Of a DNA stretch of 64,000 nt, positions 1 to 8,060 are shown piece after piece; the first letter of the stretch is position 1; every line of letters starts with the position of its first letter. The notes beneath the pieces are model-generated. The model had not been told where the DNA came from and ran no database searches. It saw only the letters and a program-made list of their open reading frames with translations. A program made the position numbers and the translations under genes. The stretch is from Corallincola holothuriorum (lineage in GTDB: Bacteria > Pseudomonadota > Gammaproteobacteria > Enterobacterales > Neiellaceae), in contig NZ_QPID01000001.1 of assembly GCF_003336225.1 (NCBI RefSeq), positions 434,001 to 498,000 of the forward strand, in the 5' to 3' direction.

Positions 1-79
1 TTGCACTTTGCTTACCATTACTTACCGTTCACTCGTTTCGCACTAACAATGCAGCAGATAGTAACAGAGCTCATTTCTT

Positions 80-376
80 TTAATCACTAATCTTCTCAAT
101 TAAGACCACTTTTCCGGCTTTGAATGTGAAGATCGTGATCTGTTTTTCATTTTCGAGTTGAAAACCGACGCGTTCAACTTTGGTTTCGTCATCGCCGGAG
201 ACCACATCTGACAACACTGGGGAGCCACACTTAGATATCACAACCAATTTGTCGTCTTCACGGGTTACCCAGCCACCTTCACATTTTACGTTGGTTACAG
301 TGTAGGTACCCGCCACGACGATAGCTGACGAAATAATAGATATAAAAAGAAGAGAGACTTGATAGAAACTGCGCAT
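80..376 (-). CDS. Small secreted protein, possibly DUF2845-like
   Basis: A 98-residue protein of unknown function. The N-terminus (MRSFYQVSLLFISIISSAIV) is a hydrophobic signal sequence or anchor, and the mature part is about 75 residues with two cysteines and a KCGSP motif similar to DUF2845-type periplasmic proteins. The open frame extends 23 codons further upstream to 445. I place the start at 376 because AAGGA lies about 8-12 nt before this ATG and the signal sequence begins there. It is 49 bp downstream of the next minus-strand gene and may be co-transcribed with it. The family assignment is tentative; exported location is inferred from the signal sequence. Confidence 0.55.
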   Translation of the reverse strand: MRSFYQVSLLFISIISSAIVVAGTYTVTNVKCEGGWVTREDDKLVVISKCGSPVLSDVVSGDDETKVERVGFQLENEKQITIFTFKAGKVVLIEKISD

Positions 377-425
377 TTTTCTCACATCCTTGTGGTCATT
401 TATAAACCGAATTAGTTCTCCTAGA

Positions 426-692
426 TTACCATTGTGCCAGCTCACCGATCAAATCACTGTAACCGCGCATCTCTAACGTATCTAGTAGAACGCTAACCGA
501 CTGCCAATCACTTTGAACTGCATCATGAAGCGCATTACTTAATTCTTGTGCATGATTGGCGCTATAACCTTCGTTTATCGCCAAGGCAAAGACCTCATTT
601 CGATTAAAGCCTCTGGCACCGGATTTGATTTCTCTGATCGCTTGATCCAACATAAATACGCCCAATTTTTCAGCATCGCTATTCGGTAACAT
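426..692 (-). CDS. Hypothetical 88-residue protein
   Basis: I do not recognise this protein. It is 88 residues if started at the ATG at 692; a TTG two codons upstream (698) is also possible, and neither has a clear Shine-Dalgarno sequence. It is predicted soluble and mostly helical, with no signal peptide, cysteines or metal motif. The C-terminal half (ANHAQELSNALHDAVQSDWQ) looks like amphipathic helices. It lies just upstream of the small secreted protein gene on the same strand, so the two may form a short operon. Confidence 0.45.
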   Translation of the reverse strand: MLPNSDAEKLGVFMLDQAIREIKSGARGFNRNEVFALAINEGYSANHAQELSNALHDAVQSDWQSVSVLLDTLEMRGYSDLIGELAQW

Positions 693-869
693 TAACAATA
701 GAGATTGGCTTCATCGAACGGATTTTGAGCAGGTCGTGATCCAGCGCAAGGCGATTGTAAAAAGAGAGCCTAGTTAAGGTGATTATCATCACAGATATAG
801 TTCGCCGTAAGAATCATCGACGATGACAGCATACGGAAGCAAAGATAAACCTCAGTATTAAGCAACATC

Positions 870-874
870 AAGGA
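870..874 (+). promoter_or_regulatory. Ribosome-binding site deciding the sprT start
   Basis: AAGGA sits 7 nt before an in-frame ATC codon at 882. SprT-like sequence begins right after it, and no ATG, GTG or TTG occurs in frame between the upstream stop (846) and the GTG at 978. The site therefore points to initiation at a non-standard AUC codon. Confidence 0.5.
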
Positions 875-881
875 TTTAACT

Positions 882-1409
882 ATCTACTCTCAGGCTGTCA
901 TATCATTACTCTCTTGCGTAGAAGAGCATTACCCTAGCGTAAATGTACGCCCAACCTACTCCTTTAATCTGACCGGTGTGGCAGCTGGTAAGTGCACAAC
1001 GCAGTTCTCGCTATTTGGTCAACTAACCCACTGTCATCTGGAGTTTAATGCCAAAGCGATCGCCGCTGATAAAGCGTTCTTTGAAAATGAAACTCTTCCC
1101 CATGAGGTAGCCCACTTTGTTATCGCTTCTTTGTATGGAAGAAGTAAAGCGATAAGACCTCACGGGCCAGAATGGAAAAGGATATGCATAGAGTTAGGCG
1201 GTTCTGGAGCAAGAACTCACAACCTCGCGCTAAAAAGGTCGAAACAATATCGGCAGTGGTTGTATATTGATTCAAATGGCCATCGCCACATGCTTAGCAC
1301 CATTCGCCATCGCCGCGTGCAAAGTGGAACCGTATATAAAGCGCGCTCGAGTAAAGCTACCATTGAAGCAAAAGGTTTTGTGGAAGAAGTAATACAGGAT
1401 GCAGAGTAG
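882..1409 (+). CDS. sprT: SprT-family zinc metalloprotease-like protein (probable AUC start)
   Basis: SprT/Spartan-like protein of about 175 residues. The zinc-binding HEVAH motif and the downstream RPHGPEWKR and RTHNL blocks match the SprT core. The first standard start in frame is GTG at 978, but the frame upstream of it already encodes SprT-like sequence (YPSVNVRPTYSFNLTGVAAG), corresponding to the N-terminal region of E. coli SprT (165 residues). A well-spaced AAGGA precedes ATC at 882, so I propose an AUC start; a frameshift from an ATG at 823 is the alternative. The C-terminal Cys4 zinc ribbon usual in E. coli-type SprT is absent: no CxC/CxxC pairs are seen. It may be a diverged or decaying copy. 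Confidence 0.65.
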   Translation: MYSQAVISLLSCVEEHYPSVNVRPTYSFNLTGVAAGKCTTQFSLFGQLTHCHLEFNAKAIAADKAFFENETLPHEVAHFVIASLYGRSKAIRPHGPEWKRICIELGGSGARTHNLALKRSKQYRQWLYIDSNGHRHMLSTIRHRRVQSGTVYKARSSKATIEAKGFVEEVIQDAE

Positions 1410-1460
1410 TCACTTTATTATTGTTAACTCGGCAGAAATAGGTGATTCTAGGTTGAAAAT

Positions 1461-1534
1461 GCGGGTGTAGTTCAATGGTAGAACGGCAGCTTCCCAAGCT
1501 GCATACGAGGGTTCGATTCCCTTCACCCGCTCCA
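1461..1534 (+). tRNA. tRNA-Gly (anticodon CCC)
   Basis: A complete 74-nt cloverleaf. The acceptor stem is GCGGGTG/CACCCGC, the anticodon stem GCAGC/GCTGC holds the loop TTCCCAA (anticodon CCC, reading GGG), the T-arm loop is GTTCGATTC, and the discriminator T is followed by encoded CCA. It closely resembles E. coli glyU. The T6SS array ends on the opposite strand 15 bp past its 3' end. Confidence 0.96.
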
Positions 1535-1548
1535 AATTCGCAGCCAAT

Positions 1549-2466
1549 CTATCCTTGCCAAGTTAATAGGGCTGCAGACCGATATGCATATTCTGATATA
1601 TCTAATTGTAACCGGTTGCCGACATCACACGAAGTTTGTGCGACTCCTTGGCGATAGTAATTTATAACCTCAAACAGGCCGCTGGCTGCACCAAGCTCGC
1701 CAAGGAATAAGTTAGAAAAGCTCGTTTTAGTTTGTGGGGAGAGCACCTTAGCCAACTTTTGATAGCTACAAAGCCATTCATCTCGCTGCTCTTCTGCTGC
1801 GTGCGTCACACAATACTGGTCTACAGGAGACCCTATTTCTGTCACATAGCCGCTGAAAATCGCACTGACAGCACCACCCACCTCCGTTGTAGTAAGTTGC
1901 GCTTCCGTTTTGAACCAGGGAATCAGGACACCAACATCGCTCTTTGCGACGCGAGTAAGCAATAAACAATCATTCGCTACATATTCATTGGTCAGCGACA
2001 ATTCACAGCAGTCAGCAGCGACAATAGTAACGTGCGTGACCTGTGACTGTTCAAGGAGCGTATCTAAACGCTTCATACCCATTAATGCAGATGCGCGCCC
2101 ATAAGGGTAGAGATAACAGTTGGCAGAGGTGGCGAGCTCAGGAAAAAGCGTGGTTACCAAGTCAAAAGCTAGCTTCCCCGCTTCATCTGCAGACGGGGAC
2201 AGTTGCGGCATTAAAAAGATAACAGGCAGATCAGAACTGACTTGCTCACGCAGCAGATCTCTTTTCGACAACAAATAGGCCTGAAGTCTATCGAACTTGG
2301 TTAGCCCGTCCTGGAACTGGTATGAATGACTAAATCGCGCGCGTAGTTGGTGCGCTTTATAAGCCAAATAATCTACCGTCGGTAGCTCATCAGTAGGAAA
2401 TATAAGTTGATCCTCATACGCGGTATCACCGAGAAAAAACTTTGAATCTGAATATTTTAAGGCCAT
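1549..2466 (-). CDS. Thiolase/ketosynthase-like T6SS accessory protein
   Basis: A 305-residue protein encoded as the last gene of the hcp-vgrG-PAAR unit, starting 2 nt after the PAAR stop. The sequence has the feel of a thiolase-fold (beta-ketoacyl synthase-like) protein, for example THVTIVAADCCELSLTNEY in the middle and FLGELGAASGLFEVINYYRQ near the C-terminus. I see no obvious Cys-His-His catalytic set. Thiolase-like proteins of unknown role are known next to VgrG/PAAR genes in some T6SS loci and may act in effector loading. Inference: an adaptor for the spike or a diverged effector. No immunity-like gene follows it; the next gene is tRNA-Gly on the other strand. Confidence 0.55.
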   Translation of the reverse strand: MALKYSDSKFFLGDTAYEDQLIFPTDELPTVDYLAYKAHQLRARFSHSYQFQDGLTKFDRLQAYLLSKRDLLREQVSSDLPVIFLMPQLSPSADEAGKLAFDLVTTLFPELATSANCYLYPYGRASALMGMKRLDTLLEQSQVTHVTIVAADCCELSLTNEYVANDCLLLTRVAKSDVGVLIPWFKTEAQLTTTEVGGAVSAIFSGYVTEIGSPVDQYCVTHAAEEQRDEWLCSYQKLAKVLSPQTKTSFSNLFLGELGAASGLFEVINYYRQGVAQTSCDVGNRLQLDISEYAYRSAALLTWQG

Positions 2467-2468
2467 CG

Positions 2469-2756
2469 CTAACCAATTAGTACCGTCGGATTACCAACGA
2501 CTATCTTCCCGCCATGAGCCGTACCATCGCCCAGCCTCGCAGCGGGTTTTCCATTAATTTTAACGCTACTTGAGCCTTGTTTAATTGTGTCTGGTGGGCC
2601 AATGCAGATCAACTTATCCCCTTTACACGCCGCTGGTAAGCCACCGATTAGTACGTTGCCAGAGCCGCCGACGACAGGCCCTCCGACGTGGGGGACCTTC
2701 GACGTCACCTTTGGACAAACGTGGAAACTGGTTAAAGTCGCCGCAGGTTTTCCCAT
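2469..2756 (-). CDS. PAAR-domain spike-tip protein
   Basis: A 95-residue single-domain PAAR protein. It starts MGKPAATLTSFHVCPKV and contains repeated glycine-rich turns, GSGNVLIGGLPAACKGDKL and INGKPAARLGDGTAHGG, with the His and Cys positions expected to bind the metal at the tip. PAAR proteins form a cone that caps the VgrG trimer and sharpens the puncturing device. No toxin domain is fused to it, so cargo must be attached non-covalently or through VgrG. It lies 17 bp downstream of vgrG, with AGGG about 9 nt before the ATG. Confidence 0.92.
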   Translation of the reverse strand: MGKPAATLTSFHVCPKVTSKVPHVGGPVVGGSGNVLIGGLPAACKGDKLICIGPPDTIKQGSSSVKINGKPAARLGDGTAHGGKIVVGNPTVLIG

Positions 2757-2772
2757 TGTAATTGCCCTAACC

Positions 2773-4584
2773 TTAGTTCAGAGAAATGCTGCCAGCTTTT
2801 AACGCGATAGCACTGCCATTTATTGAAATTTTCGAGCCTTTAATATCTACCGAACCACTACTCGACAACGTTATAGATGCACCGCCAGTTTTTATCGTTA
2901 TCTTGCTACCAGCATCGATAACTAGCTCTTTACCTATGGTCAATTTATCGCTCTTACCAACCTCGGTAACCCGTTCACCTTTAATCGCTGTTGTGTCATC
3001 TTTATTAATCTGAGTCAGACGATCTCTTTTAATCGTTTCAGTGCGATCGTTCTTGACGAGTAACTCGAGATCCTTTTCTGCCTGGGCATATAGCAGCTCT
3101 TTACCTTTTGCATCCTCAAATTTTATTTCATTAAAATTATCGGCGCCGCCAGATTTAGATGATCGGGTTTTAATTCCGGAAACCGTCTTATCCGAAGGAA
3201 GGTCATAAGGCGGCATCAAGTCGCCGTTATATACAGCACCAATAATGATCGGCTGATCGGGATCCCCACCGAGGAACTCAACGAGCACTTCCTGTCCCTT
3301 ACGCGGAAAAAAGAATGCTCCCCAACGGTCTCCCGCCCAGTTCTGCGCCACTCTTACCCAGCATGAACTGGCACTATCAAGAATTCCTTCACGGTCCCAA
3401 TGGAAAAGCACTTTGACTCGACCATACTTATCGATTGTTATCTCGTCAGTCGAATCCCCAGTCACTACGGCAGTTTGCACACCCGTGATAGTCGGCTTAA
3501 CGGTCAGTTGACTGGGCACAAAACAGACGTCAACAGGTATACAGCTAATGCTATTAGTAATGAGCTGGTCTTGTTGTTTCTCGGCACCAGTTTGACTGGC
3601 AATTTTTATCACTAAATGACTTTTAGTAATGAGATATGATTTGTTAATCTCGGCCGGATCTTCATGGGCAGAAAAAGAAAAATAATGCCCTGCCGTAAAG
3701 CTTCGGCAATTACTACTGGCATTTGCCTCAACCCGGTCTTTTTGCAAGGACGCGAGAGTAACTTCTGCAGCAAGGTTGGAACGGTTATTCCATTCTGATT
3801 CACTTACATACTCATAGACTTCGAGTTCGTCACTTTCTGTTGCTGTGGCACACGGCTTCTTTGTAGGCTTAGCAAAATCGTATCCAGCGATAACCGCCTT
3901 GGTTGACGGTAGATTAATTGAGCCACTCCAGCTGTGGATGTGGGCCTCAGAAAGGCTTCCGGTCGTGAAAGCCACTTGACCTTCTGGACTTTTACGATAG
4001 GAGGCTACATCATCGGAAAATACAATCGTATGTGCGCCTTTTACGTGTTCGAAGAAATAGAATATTCCTTCATCTTCTAATAGCCTTGAGATAAATGAGA
4101 AGTCGCTCTCATGATATTGAACTTTATAATCGTAAACGGCGTGAGTTTTATTTAATTCAAACTTTGATTTTATTCCATATACAGAAAGTATATTTCTAAC
4201 AATATCTTCGATGTTTTTCTTTTGAAAAATCTTACAGTTTGTTCGTCTATTTAGAGACCAAAGATCTGGAGAAACGGTAAGTTGATAGTCTTGATACTTA
4301 TGGCCATCAGCATCAGCTGAAACACGACTACCCAAGGACCTCAAGTTTGTGATCTGTCCGTGTAAATAACGTTTTTTATTACCTCCAAGCAATATAGTTA
4401 TCGTCGCATCAGTACCGATCATCCGATCACAGACAACGAGTTCTTCATTAGCGTATACGTTAAGTTGAATACTAAATAGGGTGGAAATACTCTCTACGGC
4501 TTCCAATGAAGTAATGTGGAGTTTGTCTTTTCCAAGATCAGTTTCAACGCTAATGATATTGTTGTCTTGCGACGCCTTTTCCAT
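2773..4584 (-). CDS. vgrG: VgrG (TssI) spike protein
   Basis: A 603-residue VgrG. The N-terminal gp27-like region covers about residues 1-350 (motif YHESDFSFISRLLEDEGIFY), followed by the gp5-like OB domain at about 385-470 (KYGRVKVLFHWDREG, SSCWVRVAQNWAGDRWGAFF, GDPDQPIIIGAVYN). The C-terminal beta-helix carries repeating DKLTIGKELVIDAGSK-type strands and ends at ISLN without an extension. It is therefore a structural spike rather than an evolved effector VgrG. AGG lies about 9 nt before the ATG. A terminator-like hairpin separates it from hcp, so expression should be lower than that of hcp. Confidence 0.96.
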   Translation of the reverse strand: MEKASQDNNIISVETDLGKDKLHITSLEAVESISTLFSIQLNVYANEELVVCDRMIGTDATITILLGGNKKRYLHGQITNLRSLGSRVSADADGHKYQDYQLTVSPDLWSLNRRTNCKIFQKKNIEDIVRNILSVYGIKSKFELNKTHAVYDYKVQYHESDFSFISRLLEDEGIFYFFEHVKGAHTIVFSDDVASYRKSPEGQVAFTTGSLSEAHIHSWSGSINLPSTKAVIAGYDFAKPTKKPCATATESDELEVYEYVSESEWNNRSNLAAEVTLASLQKDRVEANASSNCRSFTAGHYFSFSAHEDPAEINKSYLITKSHLVIKIASQTGAEKQQDQLITNSISCIPVDVCFVPSQLTVKPTITGVQTAVVTGDSTDEITIDKYGRVKVLFHWDREGILDSASSCWVRVAQNWAGDRWGAFFFPRKGQEVLVEFLGGDPDQPIIIGAVYNGDLMPPYDLPSDKTVSGIKTRSSKSGGADNFNEIKFEDAKGKELLYAQAEKDLELLVKNDRTETIKRDRLTQINKDDTTAIKGERVTEVGKSDKLTIGKELVIDAGSKITIKTGGASITLSSSGSVDIKGSKISINGSAIALKAGSISLN

Positions 4585-4611
4585 GGCTTACCTATTTACT
4601 TTTCAGTAACT

Positions 4612-4638
4612 AAAAATGGGGTGCCTAAGCACCCCTTT
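4612..4638 (-). terminator. Rho-independent terminator between hcp and vgrG
   Basis: On the minus strand GGGGTG-CTTAGG-CACCCC is followed by ATTTTTA, a compact GC hairpin with a U-tract. Placed between hcp and vgrG, it would end most hcp transcripts while letting some read through into the spike genes, which fits the need for many Hcp copies per VgrG trimer. Confidence 0.75.
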
Positions 4639-4656
4639 ATACAGAGTAGCTTGCGC

Positions 4657-5136
4657 TTACAGCTGCTGTCCTTTAACACCGCTATAGCCATAAACCATAG
4701 GTGCTTGAACATTGTTTTTGTCGTCGGTAGGTGTCACTGTCATCATCATCTCGGTATAAGAGATAGTCAGCGTTTCAACTGGACGATCGTTTTGTACTGA
4801 CACTGAATAGCTAGAAATCATAGCGTCAGTCAGTTCAATCTTCATGATCTCTTCGATTTTCTCACCCTGCTTGGTAATGTGGAAAACCGCTTTTTTACCT
4901 TTACCAATGGTTGCTTCTTTGAACAGATCTGGTGATGCCTTATCTTGCATCTTAGTGATAGTAATATCACCTAATCTTGTAGCACTTGCTTCACGATCTT
5001 GTGCAGTACCAGTGAAAGATGTAATTTCACGATTTACTGCCCAATCAACAGAAAGCAAGGTGATAAGATCTTTATACTGCTCAGCTGTTGCTTCGCCTTT
5101 GATGCCTTCATAATTTAGATAAGTATTTGCTTGCAC
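4657..5136 (-). CDS. hcp: Hcp (TssD) inner-tube protein
   Basis: A 159-residue Hcp of the P. aeruginosa Hcp1-like class, forming hexameric rings of the T6SS inner tube. Recognisable parts are YLNYEGIKGEA at the start, LGDITITKMQDKASPDLF in the middle and the C-terminal VYGYSGVKGQQL. The frame stays open upstream to 5307, but I choose GTG at 5136 because AAGGAG lies 6 nt before it and Hcp homology begins immediately (QANTYLNYEG). It has its own leader and promoter region after clpV and is followed by a terminator hairpin, so it is probably the most highly expressed gene of the cluster. Confidence 0.95.
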   Translation of the reverse strand: MQANTYLNYEGIKGEATAEQYKDLITLLSVDWAVNREITSFTGTAQDREASATRLGDITITKMQDKASPDLFKEATIGKGKKAVFHITKQGEKIEEIMKIELTDAMISSYSVSVQNDRPVETLTISYTEMMMTVTPTDDKNNVQAPMVYGYSGVKGQQL

Positions 5137-5226
5137 GCTAATCTCCTTTAGCATTATCAATGTCACAGCCAATGATTTAACTGCAACTTTTATATCATCA
5201 CTTCGTTGATGATTTGTGATATTGAC

Positions 5227-5276
5227 AAAAGGAAATTGGCTCATTCCCGAACGGGTTTGAAGTGCCAATTCCTTTT
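5227..5276 (-). other. Long stem-loop in the hcp leader
   Basis: AAAAGGAAATTGGC (5227-5240) pairs with GCCAATTCCTTTT (5264-5276) with one bulged base, and the loop holds a smaller CCCGAACGGG hairpin. It lies in the untranslated stretch between the putative hcp promoter and the GTG start. It lacks a U-tract, so it is more likely an mRNA-stabilising or regulatory structure than a terminator for clpV. Confidence 0.5.
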
Positions 5277-5311
5277 GGCTTAGCGACCGAAAACATTTAT
5301 TGGTCACAGTG

Positions 5312-5339
5312 ATTATATCTTTATAGTCGATATTTACAA
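5312..5339 (-). promoter_or_regulatory. Putative sigma-70 promoter of hcp
   Basis: On the minus strand a perfect TATAAT (5312-5317) lies 16 nt downstream of TTGTAA (5334-5339, 4 of 6 matches to TTGACA), in the 268-bp gap between clpV and hcp. Transcription would start near 5305 and give a leader of about 170 nt. No good -24/-12 sigma-54 pair was seen: a TGGCAC is present but without the TTGCA partner. Confidence 0.5.
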
Positions 5340-5404
5340 ACTATAAACAACGATATATTTAAATAATTAAACCTTTCATTCAAACTAAATTAGCGCCACC
5401 TAAC

Positions 5405-8011
5405 TTACAATAGGCCGATCGTAATTTCTCCATTCTCTACATCCAAAACAACATGATCAAACTCGCTATTTTCAGACAACGCGAGTAGTACTTCTGAAGA
5501 TAGGTTGGGTAAAAGAATATTTTGCAAATTATTGTGTAAAACACGCGCACCTGATCCTGCATCATCACAGAGAGAAATCAGATGGTTAATTAGCGCTTCA
5601 GAATATTCTGTAGATGCTTGATATGCTCGTTCGATTCTTCCGGCTATCTTATCAAGTTGCATCTTAGCGATAATAGTCAACAACCCATCATTTAATGGCA
5701 GATATGGAATTACATTTATCCGACCAAGAAACGCGGGCTTGAAGACCTCTAGCAGATCGGGTTTTATTGCTGTTAACAGGCCTTCGGTAGACGGCGCGGT
5801 ATCAGGATCTTCATGTAACCGCATTATCGTGTCGGTTCCAACATTTGAGGTCATAATAATGATGGTATTGGAAAAATCTATATCACTCCCCTCACCATCC
5901 TTAATCGTACCTTTATCAAAGACTTGGTAAAAAATATCCTGTACACCTGGATGAGCTTTCTCCATCTCATCAAGCAATACAACGCTATAAGGTTTGCGAC
6001 GAACCGCCTCAGTCAACACACCGCCTTCGCCAAATCCAACGTAACCCGGAGGTGAACCAAGAAGAAGAGAAACTTTATGCTCCTCTTTGAACTCCGACAT
6101 ATTGATAACCGTCATTGCGTCCTCGCTACCATAGATCTGTTCAGCGAGAGCCAGCGCCGTTTCCGTTTTACCTACACCACTGGGACCGGAAAGAAGGAAA
6201 ACACCGTTAGGCTTTCTTTCATCCGCTAATTGAGCCCGGGCAGTTTGTACAACTTTTCCGATCAGTGCCAATGAGTGATCTTGCCCAACGACGCGCTCTT
6301 GCATCGATTCACTAAGGTTTAGTACGGTCTTAATCTCATCGCCCTGCATTCGTCCAACAGGAATACCGGTCCAATCCGCTATAATTTCAGCGACTAATGT
6401 TGGCGTTACAGACTGATGAACTAATGGCGCAGCGGTGGCTTCAACTGAGTCTTTAAGCGCAATTAGTTTCGACCGACTTTCCTCGTCGGCTTGTTGGCTT
6501 TCGGAATTATAGAGCGTGTGATACAGATCGTTGAGTTGTTCAACTATCGCTTTCTCATCGCGCCAAGCGGACTCTAAACACGATTCTTCAGATTCAATGT
6601 TAGTCAGTGCTTCACGTAACTCAGAGATCGTTTCAGCATGATCAGATCCGGTTACCTGCTCTTTTTCTAACAGTGCAACTTCAGCGGTCAGCTCTGACTT
6701 TTTCTTTTTAATTTGTTCTAAACTGGGCGGCACTGATGCTTGGCTCATCGCTACACGTGCACATGCAGTATCGAGCAACGCAACAGCCTTATCTGGTAGT
6801 TGGCGGCCCGTAATATAACGGCTAGATAACGTCACCGCCGCGCGCAGTGCGCTATTAGATATGAACACGCCATGGTGCTTCTCCATGATTGGTAGAATAC
6901 CGCGCAACATAACCACCGCCGTTTCTGGCGAGGGCTCTTCCACTTTAACTACCTGGAAGCGACGCGCCAATGCTGCGTCTTTCTCAAAATATTTTTTATA
7001 TTCAGCCCATGTAGTCGCAGCGATAGTACGTAATTCCCCTCGAGCAAGGGCGGGCTTTAATAGGTTTGCCGCGTCATTTTGTCCTGCTTGACCACCGCTT
7101 CCTATTAAGGTGTGCGCTTCATCGATGAAAAGCACGATTGGCTGTTCTGATGCTTTTACTTCTTTGATCAGATTCTTAAGGCGACTTTCAAATTCACCTT
7201 TCATGCCTGCACCGGCTTGAAGTAACGCTAAATCCAACGAAAGTATACGGATCTGCTTAACCGCATCAGGTACATCACCGTTTGCAATGCGCTGTGCTAG
7301 TCCCTCAACGACCGCTGTCTTACCCACACCAGCTTCCCCCGTTAGGATCGGGTTGTTCTGTCGCCGCCGCGTTAAGATATCGATCATTTGTCGTATCTCT
7401 ATGTCACGCCCCAATACAGGATCAATTTTCCCCTGTTTGGCCATATCAGTCAGATCAGTTGTGAACTGCGTCAGCGCGCCGCCAGTGGCAGCCTTTTGAA
7501 CTCCGGCGTGTGCTGTGTTTTGATCGGTCGTGATCTCCACGCTTTTCTGTCTTAGCTCCGGCCACACATCAACTAATTTCGCTGGGCTAATCGCCTCCAG
7601 CGTTGTGGTATAGCGCATAGTGGCGGTGACTAATTGATCGTCATTAATCAACGCATAGAGTAGATGAACTGTACCAATTTGATGATCGGAAAACTCAATT
7701 GTCGCAGCCATCCAAGCTGATTTTAGCCACGCAACTAACTGCGGTGACAGTCCCGGAGACGAATCATAGCCGCTACTTAGCTTGTCCAAACTCGAATTAA
7801 GATTTGACCGTAGTTCGCCCATATCCACGGCAAAGTAATCAGCTAATAGGGCAAAATCTCCCTGCTCATTAGATGCGAGCGTAGACAGCCAGTGGAGCAC
7901 CTCAACCGTCTGGTGGGACTTCGAATGACACAATGCGGCAGCCGATTCTAAGCTTACTTTGCAATTGGGTGACAGTTTTTCAACGAGTGACTTCAATGTC
8001 ATCGTGGACAT
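5405..8011 (-). CDS. clpV: ClpV (TssH) AAA+ ATPase
   Basis: An 868-residue Clp/Hsp100 ATPase that disassembles contracted TssB/TssC sheaths for reuse. It has an N-terminal Clp repeat domain (about 1-160), a first AAA+ module with Walker A GEAGVGKT (225-232) and Walker [12 protein letters not shown], a coiled middle domain, and a second AAA+ module with GPSGVGKT and [10 protein letters not shown]. Length and N-terminal divergence fit ClpV rather than ClpB, as does its place between tssG and hcp. It starts 49 bp after tssG in the same direction. The cytoplasmic role follows from the family. Confidence 0.96.
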   Translation of the reverse strand: MSTMTLKSLVEKLSPNCKVSLESAAALCHSKSHQTVEVLHWLSTLASNEQGDFALLADYFAVDMGELRSNLNSSLDKLSSGYDSSPGLSPQLVAWLKSAWMAATIEFSDHQIGTVHLLYALINDDQLVTATMRYTTTLEAISPAKLVDVWPELRQKSVEITTDQNTAHAGVQKAATGGALTQFTTDLTDMAKQGKIDPVLGRDIEIRQMIDILTRRRQNNPILTGEAGVGKTAVVEGLAQRIANGDVPDAVKQIRILSLDLALLQAGAGMKGEFESRLKNLIKEVKASEQPIVLFIDEAHTLIGSGGQAGQNDAANLLKPALARGELRTIAATTWAEYKKYFEKDAALARRFQVVKVEEPSPETAVVMLRGILPIMEKHHGVFISNSALRAAVTLSSRYITGRQLPDKAVALLDTACARVAMSQASVPPSLEQIKKKKSELTAEVALLEKEQVTGSDHAETISELREALTNIESEESCLESAWRDEKAIVEQLNDLYHTLYNSESQQADEESRSKLIALKDSVEATAAPLVHQSVTPTLVAEIIADWTGIPVGRMQGDEIKTVLNLSESMQERVVGQDHSLALIGKVVQTARAQLADERKPNGVFLLSGPSGVGKTETALALAEQIYGSEDAMTVINMSEFKEEHKVSLLLGSPPGYVGFGEGGVLTEAVRRKPYSVVLLDEMEKAHPGVQDIFYQVFDKGTIKDGEGSDIDFSNTIIIMTSNVGTDTIMRLHEDPDTAPSTEGLLTAIKPDLLEVFKPAFLGRINVIPYLPLNDGLLTIIAKMQLDKIAGRIERAYQASTEYSEALINHLISLCDDAGSGARVLHNNLQNILLPNLSSEVLLALSENSEFDHVVLDVENGEITIGLL

Positions 8012-8060
8012 ACCAGTATCCTTTCCAGTTAATCAGTAGTAAATGTTGTGATTGATAGAT

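Noticed and set aside
1475-1657. An open frame running through the tRNA-Gly gene.
   Set aside because: It translates the tRNA and the antisense end of the thiolase-like gene; no ribosome-binding site.
5225-5290. A sigma-54 promoter for hcp (TGGCAC on the minus strand).
   Set aside because: The -12 partner is ACCCG instead of TTGCA and the GC dinucleotide is missing at the right distance.
5137-5307. N-terminal extension of Hcp by 57 residues, open from 5307.
   Set aside because: The extension lies in the leader hairpin, has no ribosome-binding site and no Hcp homology; AAGGAG before GTG at 5136 fixes the start.
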